NCBI RefSeq assembly: GCF_040513375.1
Contig: NZ_JBEVTG010000002.1
Coordinates: 248,001-312,000 of the forward strand
Source: Flagellimonas_B algarum
GTDB lineage: Bacteria > Bacteroidota > Bacteroidia > Flavobacteriales > Flavobacteriaceae
Direction of reading: 5' to 3'
DNA: 64,000 nucleotides
Made by a program: the position numbers and the translations under genes. Each line of letters starts with the position of its first letter. Position 1 is the first letter of the stretch. Under the pieces are notes generated by a model. That model made no database searches, was not told where the DNA came from, and saw only the letters and a list, made by a program, of their open reading frames with translations. Positions 1-7,843 of the stretch are shown here, piece after piece.

Positions 1-1
1 G

Positions 2-2137
2 GGTTTCAACTTGATATTCTCGGTGCTGGTTTTCCTACTGATCATCGAGGCTATGCTGATCAGTTATTATACCACGGCATTGGTGCCTTTGGGTTCCGAT
101 TTGTTGGGCTATAGTTTTGCCGATATCAAGGAAACAATTTCCAATTCAGGTGGGATTTCGATTTGGGCCATCGTAGGCCTTGCCGCGATCATCGCCATCT
201 TTATCGGAAGCTATAAGCTGACCTCGCGCTACTACCATTTTATCGGAAGGATGTATCCCTTTACCATCGTCTTGTTCAGTTTGTTCATTTCGACCTTGTT
301 TTTGGAAGGGAAGCCTATCAACCAAAACAAAAGTCAGTATTTGGCGGTCAATCTGTACAACAGCTCTACGGAAGACACTACCTATGAGGCCGATGTCGAA
401 TATCCGCTCATCAAAAACCATAGTTTCGATAACGTACTTGCCCCATTTTTCGAAATGAAATCGGAAAAACCGAATCTGGTGTTTTTCATAGTGGAAGGTC
501 TTGGTCGCGATTTCGTGGGTGAAAACGCCGAATTCGAAGGGTTTACACCTTTTTTGGACTCCCTGAGCCGAAAATCACTGTACTGGGAAAACTGTCTCAG
601 CAATACCGGACGTACTTTCGGGGTCTTGCCCGGTATCATGGGGTCCTTACCCTTCGGTAAAAGTGGTTTTATGGAATTGGAGAAGTATCCGAACAAGTTA
701 ACGCTGTTCAGCATCCTAAAGAACAACGGCTATAAAACCTCGTTTTATCAAGGCACCAATAGCTCCTTCGACAATGTCGATCGTTTCTTACAAAGCGAAA
801 ATGTCGATTTTGTGTTGGATAAATCAGGTTTTGGTTCCCAATATGAAATGCAGGCTGAAGATGCCGCGGGTTCTTCTTGGGGTTATCCTGACATGGAGCT
901 CTTTAAGAAAAGCATGAGCTTGAAACGTGCCGACGGCCAAGCCCGGATGGAAGTCTATATGACCATCAGCAACCACGAGCCCTTCATACCGCCGCGACAA
1001 GCGCATTATGAAGCGCAGGTGAAACAAATCTTGAAAGGTAGCGGACTTGATGCACGCACCCAAAAGGTCATCCGCAAGAACGACAATGTATTCGCAACCT
1101 TATTGTATACCGATGACGCCTTACGCTATGCGTTCAACGCCTATAAAAACCAACCGGGTTATGAAAACACCATTTTCATAGTCACCGGTGACCACCGATT
1201 GATCCCGATTCCACAGCGAAACACTTTAAGCCGCTTTCATGTACCCTTGATCATGTATAGTCCGCTGTTGAAATCACCCCGCAAGATGAGTGCGTTGAAC
1301 TCACATTTCGATATCACGCCGACCATCCTTAGCCTGCTTGAAGGGGCCTATGAGATGAAAATGCCCAGGAAAGTCGCCTGGATGGGGGGCTCTTTGGACA
1401 CCGAAGTCGCCTATAGGTCGACGAAAGACATCCCGCTCATGCGAAACAAAAACGAATTAAAAGAGTACGTCAGCGGTGAAAAACTGTATTCAGACGGTGC
1501 GACCTATGATATCGACGCATCGATGAACCTGAGCAGTTCCTTTTCTGGCGGGGGTATCGACAAAAAACTAAAGGCGTTCAAGTCCATGAATGCATATGTC
1601 ACCAGCCAGAACAAGATCATTCCCGATAGTTTGGCCATTTTTTCGGTCAAGAAAGAAAAGTTCACTGAAAGTGAAATGGTCTGGGTCAGCAGTCTATACA
1701 ACGGCCAGAATTTCGATCGGTATTATATGATCGCCCGGCAGTTGGCCTTCGATAAGGACTATGACAAGGCATTGCTGCTTTGTCGGTACATCTTGTCTGA
1801 ATCACCCAGTCATATCGACACCAAGGTCCTGACCGGTCGTATCAATGCTTGGCGGAGGGACCGTGATAAGGCGATTGAAATACTACAAGACTGTATTGCC
1901 ACCAACCCCAACTACATCGACTCCTATGCGGCCCTATTCGATGTGTACTTCTGGGGTGATCGCCACTACCAGGCCCTAGAACTCATCGAAACCGTACAAG
2001 CGAACAGTTCAAGCGCCCATATGGTGGCCGATAAAATCGCAAGGGCCAAGCGTGAAGCTAAAAAACACGGCGTGCGCTTACCAAAGAAAAAGAAAGAAAC
2101 AACGGATCAAATGGCCAGTTTAAGTTTGGATCAATGA
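2..2137 (+). CDS. LtaS-type alkaline-phosphatase-superfamily membrane enzyme with C-terminal TPRs (5' partial)
   Basis: The reading frame is open to the left edge, so the start and the first membrane helices are missing; the TTG at 11 is probably internal. Numbering from that TTG, three membrane segments are visible (about residues 2-20, 51-68, 82-98). An extracytoplasmic sulfatase/LTA-synthase domain follows with the expected metal and nucleophile residues: Glu162 in VEGLGRD, Thr202 in NTGRTFG, His322 in SNHEPF, and Asp394-His395 in VTGDHR. The last 130 residues look like TPR helices. LtaS-family enzymes move phosphoglycerol or phosphoethanolamine-type groups onto envelope glycans or lipids; the substrate here is unknown. 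The stop overlaps the next start (ATGA), so it is coupled to the YaiO-type barrel gene, which suggests a joint role in surface polysaccharide modification or export. Confidence 0.85.
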   Translation, partial: GFNLIFSVLVFLLIIEAMLISYYTTALVPLGSDLLGYSFADIKETISNSGGISIWAIVGLAAIIAIFIGSYKLTSRYYHFIGRMYPFTIVLFSLFISTLFLEGKPINQNKSQYLAVNLYNSSTEDTTYEADVEYPLIKNHSFDNVLAPFFEMKSEKPNLVFFIVEGLGRDFVGENAEFEGFTPFLDSLSRKSLYWENCLSNTGRTFGVLPGIMGSLPFGKSGFMELEKYPNKLTLFSILKNNGYKTSFYQGTNSSFDNVDRFLQSENVDFVLDKSGFGSQYEMQAEDAAGSSWGYPDMELFKKSMSLKRADGQARMEVYMTISNHEPFIPPRQAHYEAQVKQILKGSGLDARTQKVIRKNDNVFATLLYTDDALRYAFNAYKNQPGYENTIFIVTGDHRLIPIPQRNTLSRFHVPLIMYSPLLKSPRKMSALNSHFDITPTILSLLEGAYEMKMPRKVAWMGGSLDTEVAYRSTKDIPLMRNKNELKEYVSGEKLYSDGATYDIDASMNLSSSFSGGGIDKKLKAFKSMNAYVTSQNKIIPDSLAIFSVKKEKFTESEMVWVSSLYNGQNFDRYYMIARQLAFDKDYDKALLLCRYILSESPSHIDTKVLTGRINAWRRDRDKAIEILQDCIATNPNYIDSYAALFDVYFWGDRHYQALELIETVQANSSSAHMVADKIARAKREAKKHGVRLPKKKKETTDQMASLSLDQ

Positions 2138-3423
2138 TGGGAAGTAACCGCACATACACGCTGCTTGTACTGGTCTTCATGATCTTTCGACTGTCGGCCC
2201 AATCAGTTGCCTTTACCGACATGGAAGCCTTTGAAGAAGCCTACGAGTTGGCCTTTGACGACAAATACCAAGCGGCCAAAACCGTTCTCTTGGAAGCCGA
2301 CGTGAACAAGAACGACCAACTTGAAGCACAGCTCTTGTTGGCCCATACCCACAGTTGGGCAGGGCAATATGGAAAGGCCAGGGAGCTTTTCAACAAAATC
2401 ACCACGGTCCATCGATCGAACCGCACAGCGTGGATATCAGCCGTCAAAAACGAATTATACGCGGGCAACAACGCGATTGCTATAGGCCTGGCCAATAAAG
2501 GGCTGGTTTATATCCCCAAAGATCGCGAATTGCTGCGCCTGCTCAGCATGGCAAAAACGCGGTATGCCAAAACGGAGTATCCTGCATTGGGGTGGCACAA
2601 TCAAGACACCCGACCTGCTAAAAAAGCGACCAAAGTAGCTGCTACTGGCCCTCCGGCCCCTGAACAGATTACCGAACCCGAATTACCGAAAAACCGGATC
2701 GGTGTCAATAATTCGTTCACGGTGTTCAGCGAACGCTACGACCCCATGATTTTTTCAAGTGTTTCCTTTTTGAGACGGACCAAATTCGGAAGCATTATCC
2801 CAAGGATCAATTACAGCAATCGATTGGGTCAGCACGGGGTGCAATTCGATATCGACCTCTACCCGAAGATCGCCAAGAAGATGTATGCTTATATTAATTA
2901 TGGGTATTCCAACGCTGAAATCTATCCGAGTCATAAATTCGGTGGGGACCTGTATTGGAATTTCAATATCCCGGCCGCCTTTGAATTCTCGGCCGGCGGA
3001 CGGTTCATCAAGACCCGAACACAGGATATCACCATCATTACCAATTCCCTTGGGCATTACAGCGGCAACTATTACTTTTCGCTTCGTTCGTACATTACCC
3101 CAAGACCCGATAACCTCACGCGTTTTTCATCCAACCTTTTGGTGAGAAAGTACTTTAGGGATGGGGAGAACTTTCTGGGCTTCAACGTGGGTATGGGTTT
3201 TTCTCCGGAGTTGCGCCAATATTTTTCCGGTGAGGAATTGCTTTCGGAAACCATTTTGTATATCGAAACCCAACGTCTGAACCTCGAATACCAGTTTACG
3301 AGTAAGAACAGTCCGAATATCTACCGGATGAACCTAGGGGTACGAAGGCAGGAATTGGCCTTTGATTCAGGCCGTTTCTTTTGGGGCATTTCAGCCGGGA
3401 TCAACTATCAAGTGAAATTCTAG
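2134..3423 (+). CDS. YaiO-family outer-membrane beta-barrel protein with N-terminal TPRs
   Basis: This 429-residue protein has a signal peptide (about 1-23, ending SAQ), helical TPR-like repeats to about residue 145, a Pro/Ala-rich linker (about 160-185) and a C-terminal half rich in alternating aromatic beta strands that ends in F, typical of an outer-membrane barrel. The pattern matches the YaiO family, which often sits beside polysaccharide synthesis or modification genes. The start overlaps the stop of the LtaS-like gene by 4 bases, so the two are translationally coupled. The 3' end overlaps the convergent GDPD gene by 4 bases. Exact substrate or channel role is not visible. Confidence 0.8.
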   Translation: MMGSNRTYTLLVLVFMIFRLSAQSVAFTDMEAFEEAYELAFDDKYQAAKTVLLEADVNKNDQLEAQLLLAHTHSWAGQYGKARELFNKITTVHRSNRTAWISAVKNELYAGNNAIAIGLANKGLVYIPKDRELLRLLSMAKTRYAKTEYPALGWHNQDTRPAKKATKVAATGPPAPEQITEPELPKNRIGVNNSFTVFSERYDPMIFSSVSFLRRTKFGSIIPRINYSNRLGQHGVQFDIDLYPKIAKKMYAYINYGYSNAEIYPSHKFGGDLYWNFNIPAAFEFSAGGRFIKTRTQDITIITNSLGHYSGNYYFSLRSYITPRPDNLTRFSSNLLVRKYFRDGENFLGFNVGMGFSPELRQYFSGEELLSETILYIETQRLNLEYQFTSKNSPNIYRMNLGVRRQELAFDSGRFFWGISAGINYQVKF

Positions 3424-4718
3424 TCTTCCTTAGGGGCACCCCCATAAGCATCGAAAACCCAGTTATCGGCATACATACCGTAGACCAGGCCCAACTCGTT
3501 TTCCTGTACGTACACTTCGTCTTTTCCAGGGTCGAAATTGACATTGTATACGAACACTTTAACACCTTGGTCCCGTAGGGAAGCAAGTAGTTTTTTATGC
3601 GAGCTGACGATGCGTCTTGAGACGGCTGCATATTGAATGTTGTTGATGGCGAGGTAATCCAAGGCTTTACCACGTAGGGCGAGCAAAGGTTCTTGTGAAA
3701 TCATGGCGGCAATGCCGTTTCTTGATGCCTCCTCTAGGGTCAACCTACTGAAGAGCTCCATGATCAAACGGTCTTTGTCGACAAAGGTTTGGGCGAAGGC
3801 CATGGGGTCGTTTAACTTATCGGTCACCAGATAGGCATCGGGATGGGCCGCGAACCACGCATTGATGGCCGGCAAATCCATGGTACGGTAATCCCCGTAA
3901 ATTTTATGCTTTTTAAACTCCTTTAAGGAAGGAGGGAGGCTCCCTTGAAAATCCGTGAAACGCGCCCACATTTTCCAATCGTGTGCGGCTACTAAATGTC
4001 CATCTGAAGTAGTTATGATGTCCAATTCGAAATAGCGGAACCCTTTTTTGTAATTCGCATCCAAAGCCTCGATGGAATTGGTAGATTTGACACCGTTGAC
4101 CACACCTGCGGCATGGGCGATATAGCGATCGTTTCGGGCATCAAAAGTGTAGGTTTCCTTTGGGAAATAGATGGTCGGGTCCGAAATGCCTTCCGGTACC
4201 GTGATGTTCTGGTTCAACTCCGTACCGTCGACCCATTCCTTCAATTCGCCATTGAGGTTGTGTGCGACATAAGCTTCACGGCTTTTCAATGCAGCCAAGC
4301 TTTCAAAGCCCAAAGCCTCTAAGGCTGCGGCATCACCAAAACTACCGGGTACCGCGGAATCATGGGCCAAAAGCACAAAATAGGCTTGCTTTGATCGCAG
4401 CTGTCGCAAAAGCTCCAACACTTCTTGTCTGGCCTCGACACTACCATAGGTGTCAAGGGTTTTGTATTCGACGGTTGAGCTTGAATTGAAATGGATGACG
4501 GTCAATCCTCGTTGCGCGTATTCCTTTTGGCCGTCAAGACCGAACCAACTCCGTTTTTTCGCATTGAAACTACAGCTTGCCAACTGTAGTTCCGTTTCGC
4601 TTTCAGACCGTTCGGCCATGGCATTCAGCGCATTGGGAATAGCAAGACAGATCACCCAAAAGAAAAGGGACAAACGATAAAAAAGCGTTGGACTTACGAT
4701 AGTGGAATTGAAATGCAT
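3420..4718 (-). CDS. Secreted GDPD/PI-PLC-type phosphodiesterase with N-terminal ILEI/FAM3-like domain
   Basis: The 432-residue protein has an N-terminal signal or anchor segment (about 13-34). Residues about 45-160 resemble the ILEI/PANDER (FAM3) fold: a GLTVIHFN strand, the DTYGS turn at 89-93, a helix, YFVLLAHDSA, then an ALEALGFESL helix. Residues about 198-430 form a TIM-barrel of the glycerophosphodiester phosphodiesterase / PI-PLC class, with HAAG at 202-205, the E-L-D pair at 231-233 and AAHDW at 245-249, which supply the catalytic His and metal ligands. The likely reaction is hydrolysis of glycerophosphodiesters outside the cytoplasm. It is transcribed toward the YaiO gene and their stop codons overlap. 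The GDPD assignment is firm; the ILEI assignment is from pattern recognition only. Confidence 0.8.
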   Translation of the reverse strand: MHFNSTIVSPTLFYRLSLFFWVICLAIPNALNAMAERSESETELQLASCSFNAKKRSWFGLDGQKEYAQRGLTVIHFNSSSTVEYKTLDTYGSVEARQEVLELLRQLRSKQAYFVLLAHDSAVPGSFGDAAALEALGFESLAALKSREAYVAHNLNGELKEWVDGTELNQNITVPEGISDPTIYFPKETYTFDARNDRYIAHAAGVVNGVKSTNSIEALDANYKKGFRYFELDIITTSDGHLVAAHDWKMWARFTDFQGSLPPSLKEFKKHKIYGDYRTMDLPAINAWFAAHPDAYLVTDKLNDPMAFAQTFVDKDRLIMELFSRLTLEEASRNGIAAMISQEPLLALRGKALDYLAINNIQYAAVSRRIVSSHKKLLASLRDQGVKVFVYNVNFDPGKDEVYVQENELGLVYGMYADNWVFDAYGGAPKED

Positions 4719-4828
4719 GGAAACCGGTTATTGGGTTCACCCGTACTTAATAGGAGTAGGGGTACCCTTAAAACGGAATTGCCCATTCCTTATTGCCATC
4801 TTCAATTTGACAGATTATTCCTATAAAA

Positions 4829-4864
4829 GGGTTCACAACAAAAATGAAGGGGTTCACCACAAAA
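4829..4864 (+). promoter_or_regulatory. Direct repeat with 21-bp period, candidate LytTR operator (site A)
   Basis: The 15-mer GGGTTCACAACAAAA at 4829-4843 recurs as GGGTTCACCACAAAA at 4850-4864, one mismatch, exactly 21 bp apart. It lies immediately upstream of the promoter of the micropeptide operon. Two 9-bp half-sites with a 12-bp gap are the known geometry of LytTR-domain regulators such as AgrA. The GTT.A core fits loosely, so the assignment to LytTR is an inference. Confidence 0.5.
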
Positions 4865-4866
4865 TA

Positions 4867-4897
4867 TTGGCATTACATAATGTTTCGGATAAGTTTA
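4867..4897 (+). promoter_or_regulatory. Bacteroidota-type promoter of the micropeptide operon
   Basis: A -33 TTG (4867-4869) is followed after 20 bp by TAAGTTTA (4890-4897), 7/8 to the flavobacterial -7 consensus TAnnTTTG. It predicts a leader of about 40 nt before the ATG at 4944. The direct repeat of site A ends three bases upstream of the -33 element. Confidence 0.5.
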
Positions 4898-4943
4898 CGT
4901 TTATATGGTAAGACCCGAATTTTAAACCTAATCTACCTAAACT

Positions 4944-5042
4944 ATGTTATACGATACCTACGGTGAGGAATATTTGGCCTTTCTACAAGAGTTGAACGAA
5001 ATTTTAAGCCTTAACGAATTGGCCGAGTTGGATTACCTATAG
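4944..5042 (+). CDS. Micropeptide A, 32 residues, paralogue of the next gene
   Basis: This short frame starts with ATG and ends with TAG at 5040-5042. The peptide contains Y10-x2-F13-L-x2-LNEIL (17-21) and later hydrophobic residues at 26 and 29. The next gene repeats this pattern (Y11, F14, LNEIL at 18-22, I27, L30), which is the main evidence that both are translated. It is acidic, has no signal peptide, and would form one amphipathic helix. It sits between a plausible promoter and a strong terminator, 19 bases before its paralogue. I do not recognise a family. Possible roles include a small regulatory or structural peptide, or a precursor peptide, though no modification enzyme is nearby. 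Confidence 0.6.
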   Translation: MLYDTYGEEYLAFLQELNEILSLNELAELDYL

Positions 5043-5061
5043 TTTCCCCAAAAACAAAACC

Positions 5062-5163
5062 ATGGAAAAACAAAATCAAGAAAACAGTTCGTACATGAAT
5101 TTCATCAATAGTTTGAATGAAATCCTTGTCGATTACAACATCAACCAACTGAGTTGTTCTTAA
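5062..5163 (+). CDS. Micropeptide B, 33 residues, paralogue of micropeptide A
   Basis: ATG at 5062, TAA at 5161-5163. After a polar head rich in N/Q/E/S the peptide has Y11-x2-F14-I-x2-LNEIL (18-22), then I27 and L30, matching micropeptide A without gaps from the Tyr onward. It ends in L-S-C-S, so unlike A it carries a cysteine. An A/C-rich stretch precedes the start. It is the last gene before the terminator at 5192. Shared motif, same strand, tight spacing and shared promoter argue for a real two-gene operon. Function is unknown. Confidence 0.6.
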   Translation: MEKQNQENSSYMNFINSLNEILVDYNINQLSCS

Positions 5164-5191
5164 GTTTAAGTGTTATATAGTGTTTATCATT

Positions 5192-5223
5192 AAAAAAGGG
5201 CTTTGTTTTCAAAGCCCTTTTTT
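5192..5223. terminator. Bidirectional Rho-independent terminator between micropeptides and rpoD
   Basis: AAAAAAGGGCTTTG (5192-5205), loop TTTT, and CAAAGCCCTTTTTT (5210-5223) form a perfect 14-bp stem with an A-run on one side and a T-run on the other. It can end transcription of the micropeptide operon on the plus strand and of rpoD on the minus strand. Confidence 0.85.
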
Positions 5224-6090
5224 TTATCCCCCTAAATAGGTTTTCAATATCTTACTTTTAGAACTGTGGCGCAGTTTTCGAATGGCTTTTTCCCGTATTT
5301 GCCGCACCCGCTCCCTAGTCAGGTCGAACGTACTCCCGATTTCCTCCAAGGTCATTGAAGGCTGTTCGCCGATACCATAATACAGGCGGACCACGTCGGC
5401 CTCTCGGGGCGAAAGTGTTTCCAAAGCCCTGTTGATTTCGGTATTCAATGACTGGTGCATCAGGCCTTTATCGGGTTTTGGTGATTCGCCGGCACGCATC
5501 ACATCATAGAGGCTTGAGGTTTCCCCTTCCTTTAAGGGGGCATCCATAGAGACATGTCTTCCTGAATTCTGCAAGGACTGTTTGACTTCACTGACCGTCA
5601 TGTCGAGCTCTTTGGCGATTTCTTCCGCCGAAGGTGGGCGTTCATGGGCCTGCTCAAGGTATGAGAACGTCTTTTTGATCTTATTGATCGATCCGATTTT
5701 GTTCAAGGGCAGGCGAACCACTCTCGATTGCTCGGCCAAGGCCTGTAAAATCGATTGTCTGATCCACCAAACCGCATACGAGATGAATTTAAAACCACGG
5801 GTCTCATCAAATCGTTTCGCCGCTTTGACCAAACCCACGTTACCTTCATTGATCAAATCGGGTAAGGTGAGCCCTTGGTTTTGGTATTGTTTGGCCACCG
5901 AAACGACGAATCGAAGGTTGGCATTGGTTAATTTTTCTAGGGCCAGTTGATCTCCTTCACGGATCTTTTGGGCCAATTCAACTTCTTCTTGGGCAGTGAT
6001 CAGCTCGATTTTGCTGATGTCTTGTAGGTATTTATCTAGGGATTTGGATTCACGATTGGTTACTTGTTTAATGATTTTTAGTTGCCTCAT
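5224..6090 (-). CDS. rpoD: RNA polymerase primary-type sigma-70 factor (RpoD/SigA)
   Basis: The 288-residue protein begins MRQLKI and has sigma region 1.2 (SLDKYLQDI), region 2 (LRFVVSVAKQYQNQGL, DLINEGNVGL, region 2.4 with YAVWWIRQSI), region 3 (RPPSAEEIAKELDM) and region 4.2 (LEEIGSTFDLTRERVRQIREKAI). The length and the short N-terminus without region 1.1 are typical of the Bacteroidota primary sigma factor, which reads TTG/TAnnTTTG promoters. A few positions differ from the form I remember as usual (for example NVGLVKAAKRF), so a second primary-like paralogue elsewhere cannot be excluded. It converges with the micropeptide operon across a shared terminator. Confidence 0.9.
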   Translation of the reverse strand: MRQLKIIKQVTNRESKSLDKYLQDISKIELITAQEEVELAQKIREGDQLALEKLTNANLRFVVSVAKQYQNQGLTLPDLINEGNVGLVKAAKRFDETRGFKFISYAVWWIRQSILQALAEQSRVVRLPLNKIGSINKIKKTFSYLEQAHERPPSAEEIAKELDMTVSEVKQSLQNSGRHVSMDAPLKEGETSSLYDVMRAGESPKPDKGLMHQSLNTEINRALETLSPREADVVRLYYGIGEQPSMTLEEIGSTFDLTRERVRQIREKAIRKLRHSSKSKILKTYLGG

Positions 6091-6285
6091 GAAGTCATTT
6101 TAGGGTTGTTCGTATAAGCTTTCATGATACAGGTTTAGATTCTAAATTCCAAATCAAACCCAGGTTTCTTTTCAAGAATTTATGAGCAGCATCGGTGGCT
6201 TCCGCCAGAAAGTTTTAAAACAAGGATGTTGATAGTATTGGGAATAATTTGACATTTACTTTAACCAAGCGGCTTCATTTTCTCC

Positions 6286-6293
6286 TAATTTTG
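6286..6293 (+). promoter_or_regulatory. -7 promoter element upstream of the helicase gene
   Basis: TAATTTTG is a full match to TAnnTTTG, 39 bases before the TTG start at 6332. No convincing -33 TTG stands at the usual spacing, so only the -7 element is claimed. Confidence 0.4.
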
Positions 6294-6331
6294 TAAGGTT
6301 TTTGTTTGACTAATGCTAAGCAGTTTTTTCG

Positions 6332-7843
6332 TTGAGGCTAGAAAAGGAAATTAAGAGAAAATCACTGTACGATTACCAGCTTGAAGATCTGAACACGATT
6401 TTCAAGGAATTGGACGAGATGCCCCAAGGCAGTAACCTGCTGTACCAGCTTCCTACCGGAGGAGGCAAAACAGTGGTCTTTTCCGAAATTACCCGGAAGT
6501 ACATCCAACAGACCGGAAAAAAGGTGGTGGTCTTGACCCACAGGATCGAATTGAGCAGACAGACCTCGAACATGTTGCACGGTTTCGGCGTAACGAACAA
6601 GGTCATCAATAGTGAGGTCAAGGAACTCGACGACCAAGACGAATTCATGTGCTTCGTAGCCATGGTCGAGACCTTGAACAACCGCTTGCAAGAAGACAAG
6701 GTCAAAATAAAGAACATCGGTTTGGTCATCATCGATGAGGCCCATTACAATTCCTTTCGAAAATTGTTCAAGTATTTCGAGGAAGCCACGATTTTAGGGG
6801 TGACGGCCACCCCATTGAGCTCGAACATCAAGTTGCCGATGAAAGACCACTACAAAAAGTTGATCGTAGGCAAGTCCATCAAATCGTTGATCGAAAAAGG
6901 CTTTTTGGCCAAGGCGAACCTATACAACTATGATGTAAGCCTTCGAAGCCTGAAATTGGGTATCCACGGCGACTATACCGTCAAATCTTCCGATGAATTC
7001 TATGGCAATCTGAGCATGCTCGGCAAGTTGGTCTCAGCCTATGAGGAGGTAGCCAAAGGGAAAAAGACCCTGATATTCAACAACGGCATCAGTACTTCAC
7101 ACTACGTTTACGAGACCTTCAAAAAGGCCGGGTACAACGTACGTCATCTCGACAACCGGAATTCGCCTTCAGAACGACGTGAGATATTGGAATGGTTCTC
7201 CAACACGCCAGACGCGATATTGACTTCGGTGAGTATTTTGACCACCGGTTTCGATGAACCTTCAGTTGAGACGATCATCTTGAACCGGGCCACACGTTCC
7301 TTGACCCTGTACTTTCAAATGATCGGTCGTGGATCCCGGGTATTGCCGGGTAAGGAGCAGTTCAATGTGGTCGATTTAGGGAACAATATCGCCCGTTTCG
7401 GACCCTGGGATGAGGCGGTCGACTGGCAGGAAATATTCCATTTCCCCGACTTCTATTTGGAGAACATCAAGAACGATGAAGAAATCGAACGGGAGTTCAT
7501 TTATGTCATGCCAGATGAACTAAAGGCCAAATTCAGTAAATCGGAACACATCACCTTCGACGTGAAGGAAGAATACAAGAAAGTCTTCGCCCAAGGATTG
7601 AAATCGAAACTGGTGCTTGAGCGGAGTATCGAGCAACATGCCCAAATATGTGTTGAAAACAGCGAAGATGTATTCGACGCCCGGATTTTGGCCAAGGAGC
7701 TGAAAGAGGAAATCGCCTTCAGGGTACGCCAATACTCGTATTGTATCATGAACAATACCAAGAACTATAAAGAATGGCTCGAAGAAGACTATGAGCGTAA
7801 ACTGCGTTCCAGCATCTCGAAAAAATTCGCTCAGCTCATGTAA
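6332..7843 (+). CDS. SF2 DEAD/DEAH-box helicase
   Basis: A 503-residue superfamily 2 helicase. Motif I PTGGGKT (41-47), DEAH (135-138), TATP (158-161) and motif VI QMIGRGSR in the second RecA domain are all intact, so it should hydrolyse ATP and translocate on nucleic acid. It resembles the RadD/type III-restriction-helicase-like group, with an extra C-terminal helical region of about 100 residues. The start is TTG: an in-frame TAA lies at 6317-6319 and the first internal Met (residue 30) is too late for the Q-motif region. The stop overlaps the glycosyltransferase start by one base. The substrate is unknown. Confidence 0.85.
   Translation: MRLEKEIKRKSLYDYQLEDLNTIFKELDEMPQGSNLLYQLPTGGGKTVVFSEITRKYIQQTGKKVVVLTHRIELSRQTSNMLHGFGVTNKVINSEVKELDDQDEFMCFVAMVETLNNRLQEDKVKIKNIGLVIIDEAHYNSFRKLFKYFEEATILGVTATPLSSNIKLPMKDHYKKLIVGKSIKSLIEKGFLAKANLYNYDVSLRSLKLGIHGDYTVKSSDEFYGNLSMLGKLVSAYEEVAKGKKTLIFNNGISTSHYVYETFKKAGYNVRHLDNRNSPSERREILEWFSNTPDAILTSVSILTTGFDEPSVETIILNRATRSLTLYFQMIGRGSRVLPGKEQFNVVDLGNNIARFGPWDEAVDWQEIFHFPDFYLENIKNDEEIEREFIYVMPDELKAKFSKSEHITFDVKEEYKKVFAQGLKSKLVLERSIEQHAQICVENSEDVFDARILAKELKEEIAFRVRQYSYCIMNNTKNYKEWLEEDYERKLRSSISKKFAQLM

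Noticed and set aside
4733..4740. A third GGGTTCAC near the start of the GDPD gene.
   Set aside because: It stands alone, 96 bases before the site A repeat, without a 21-bp partner, and may be chance.
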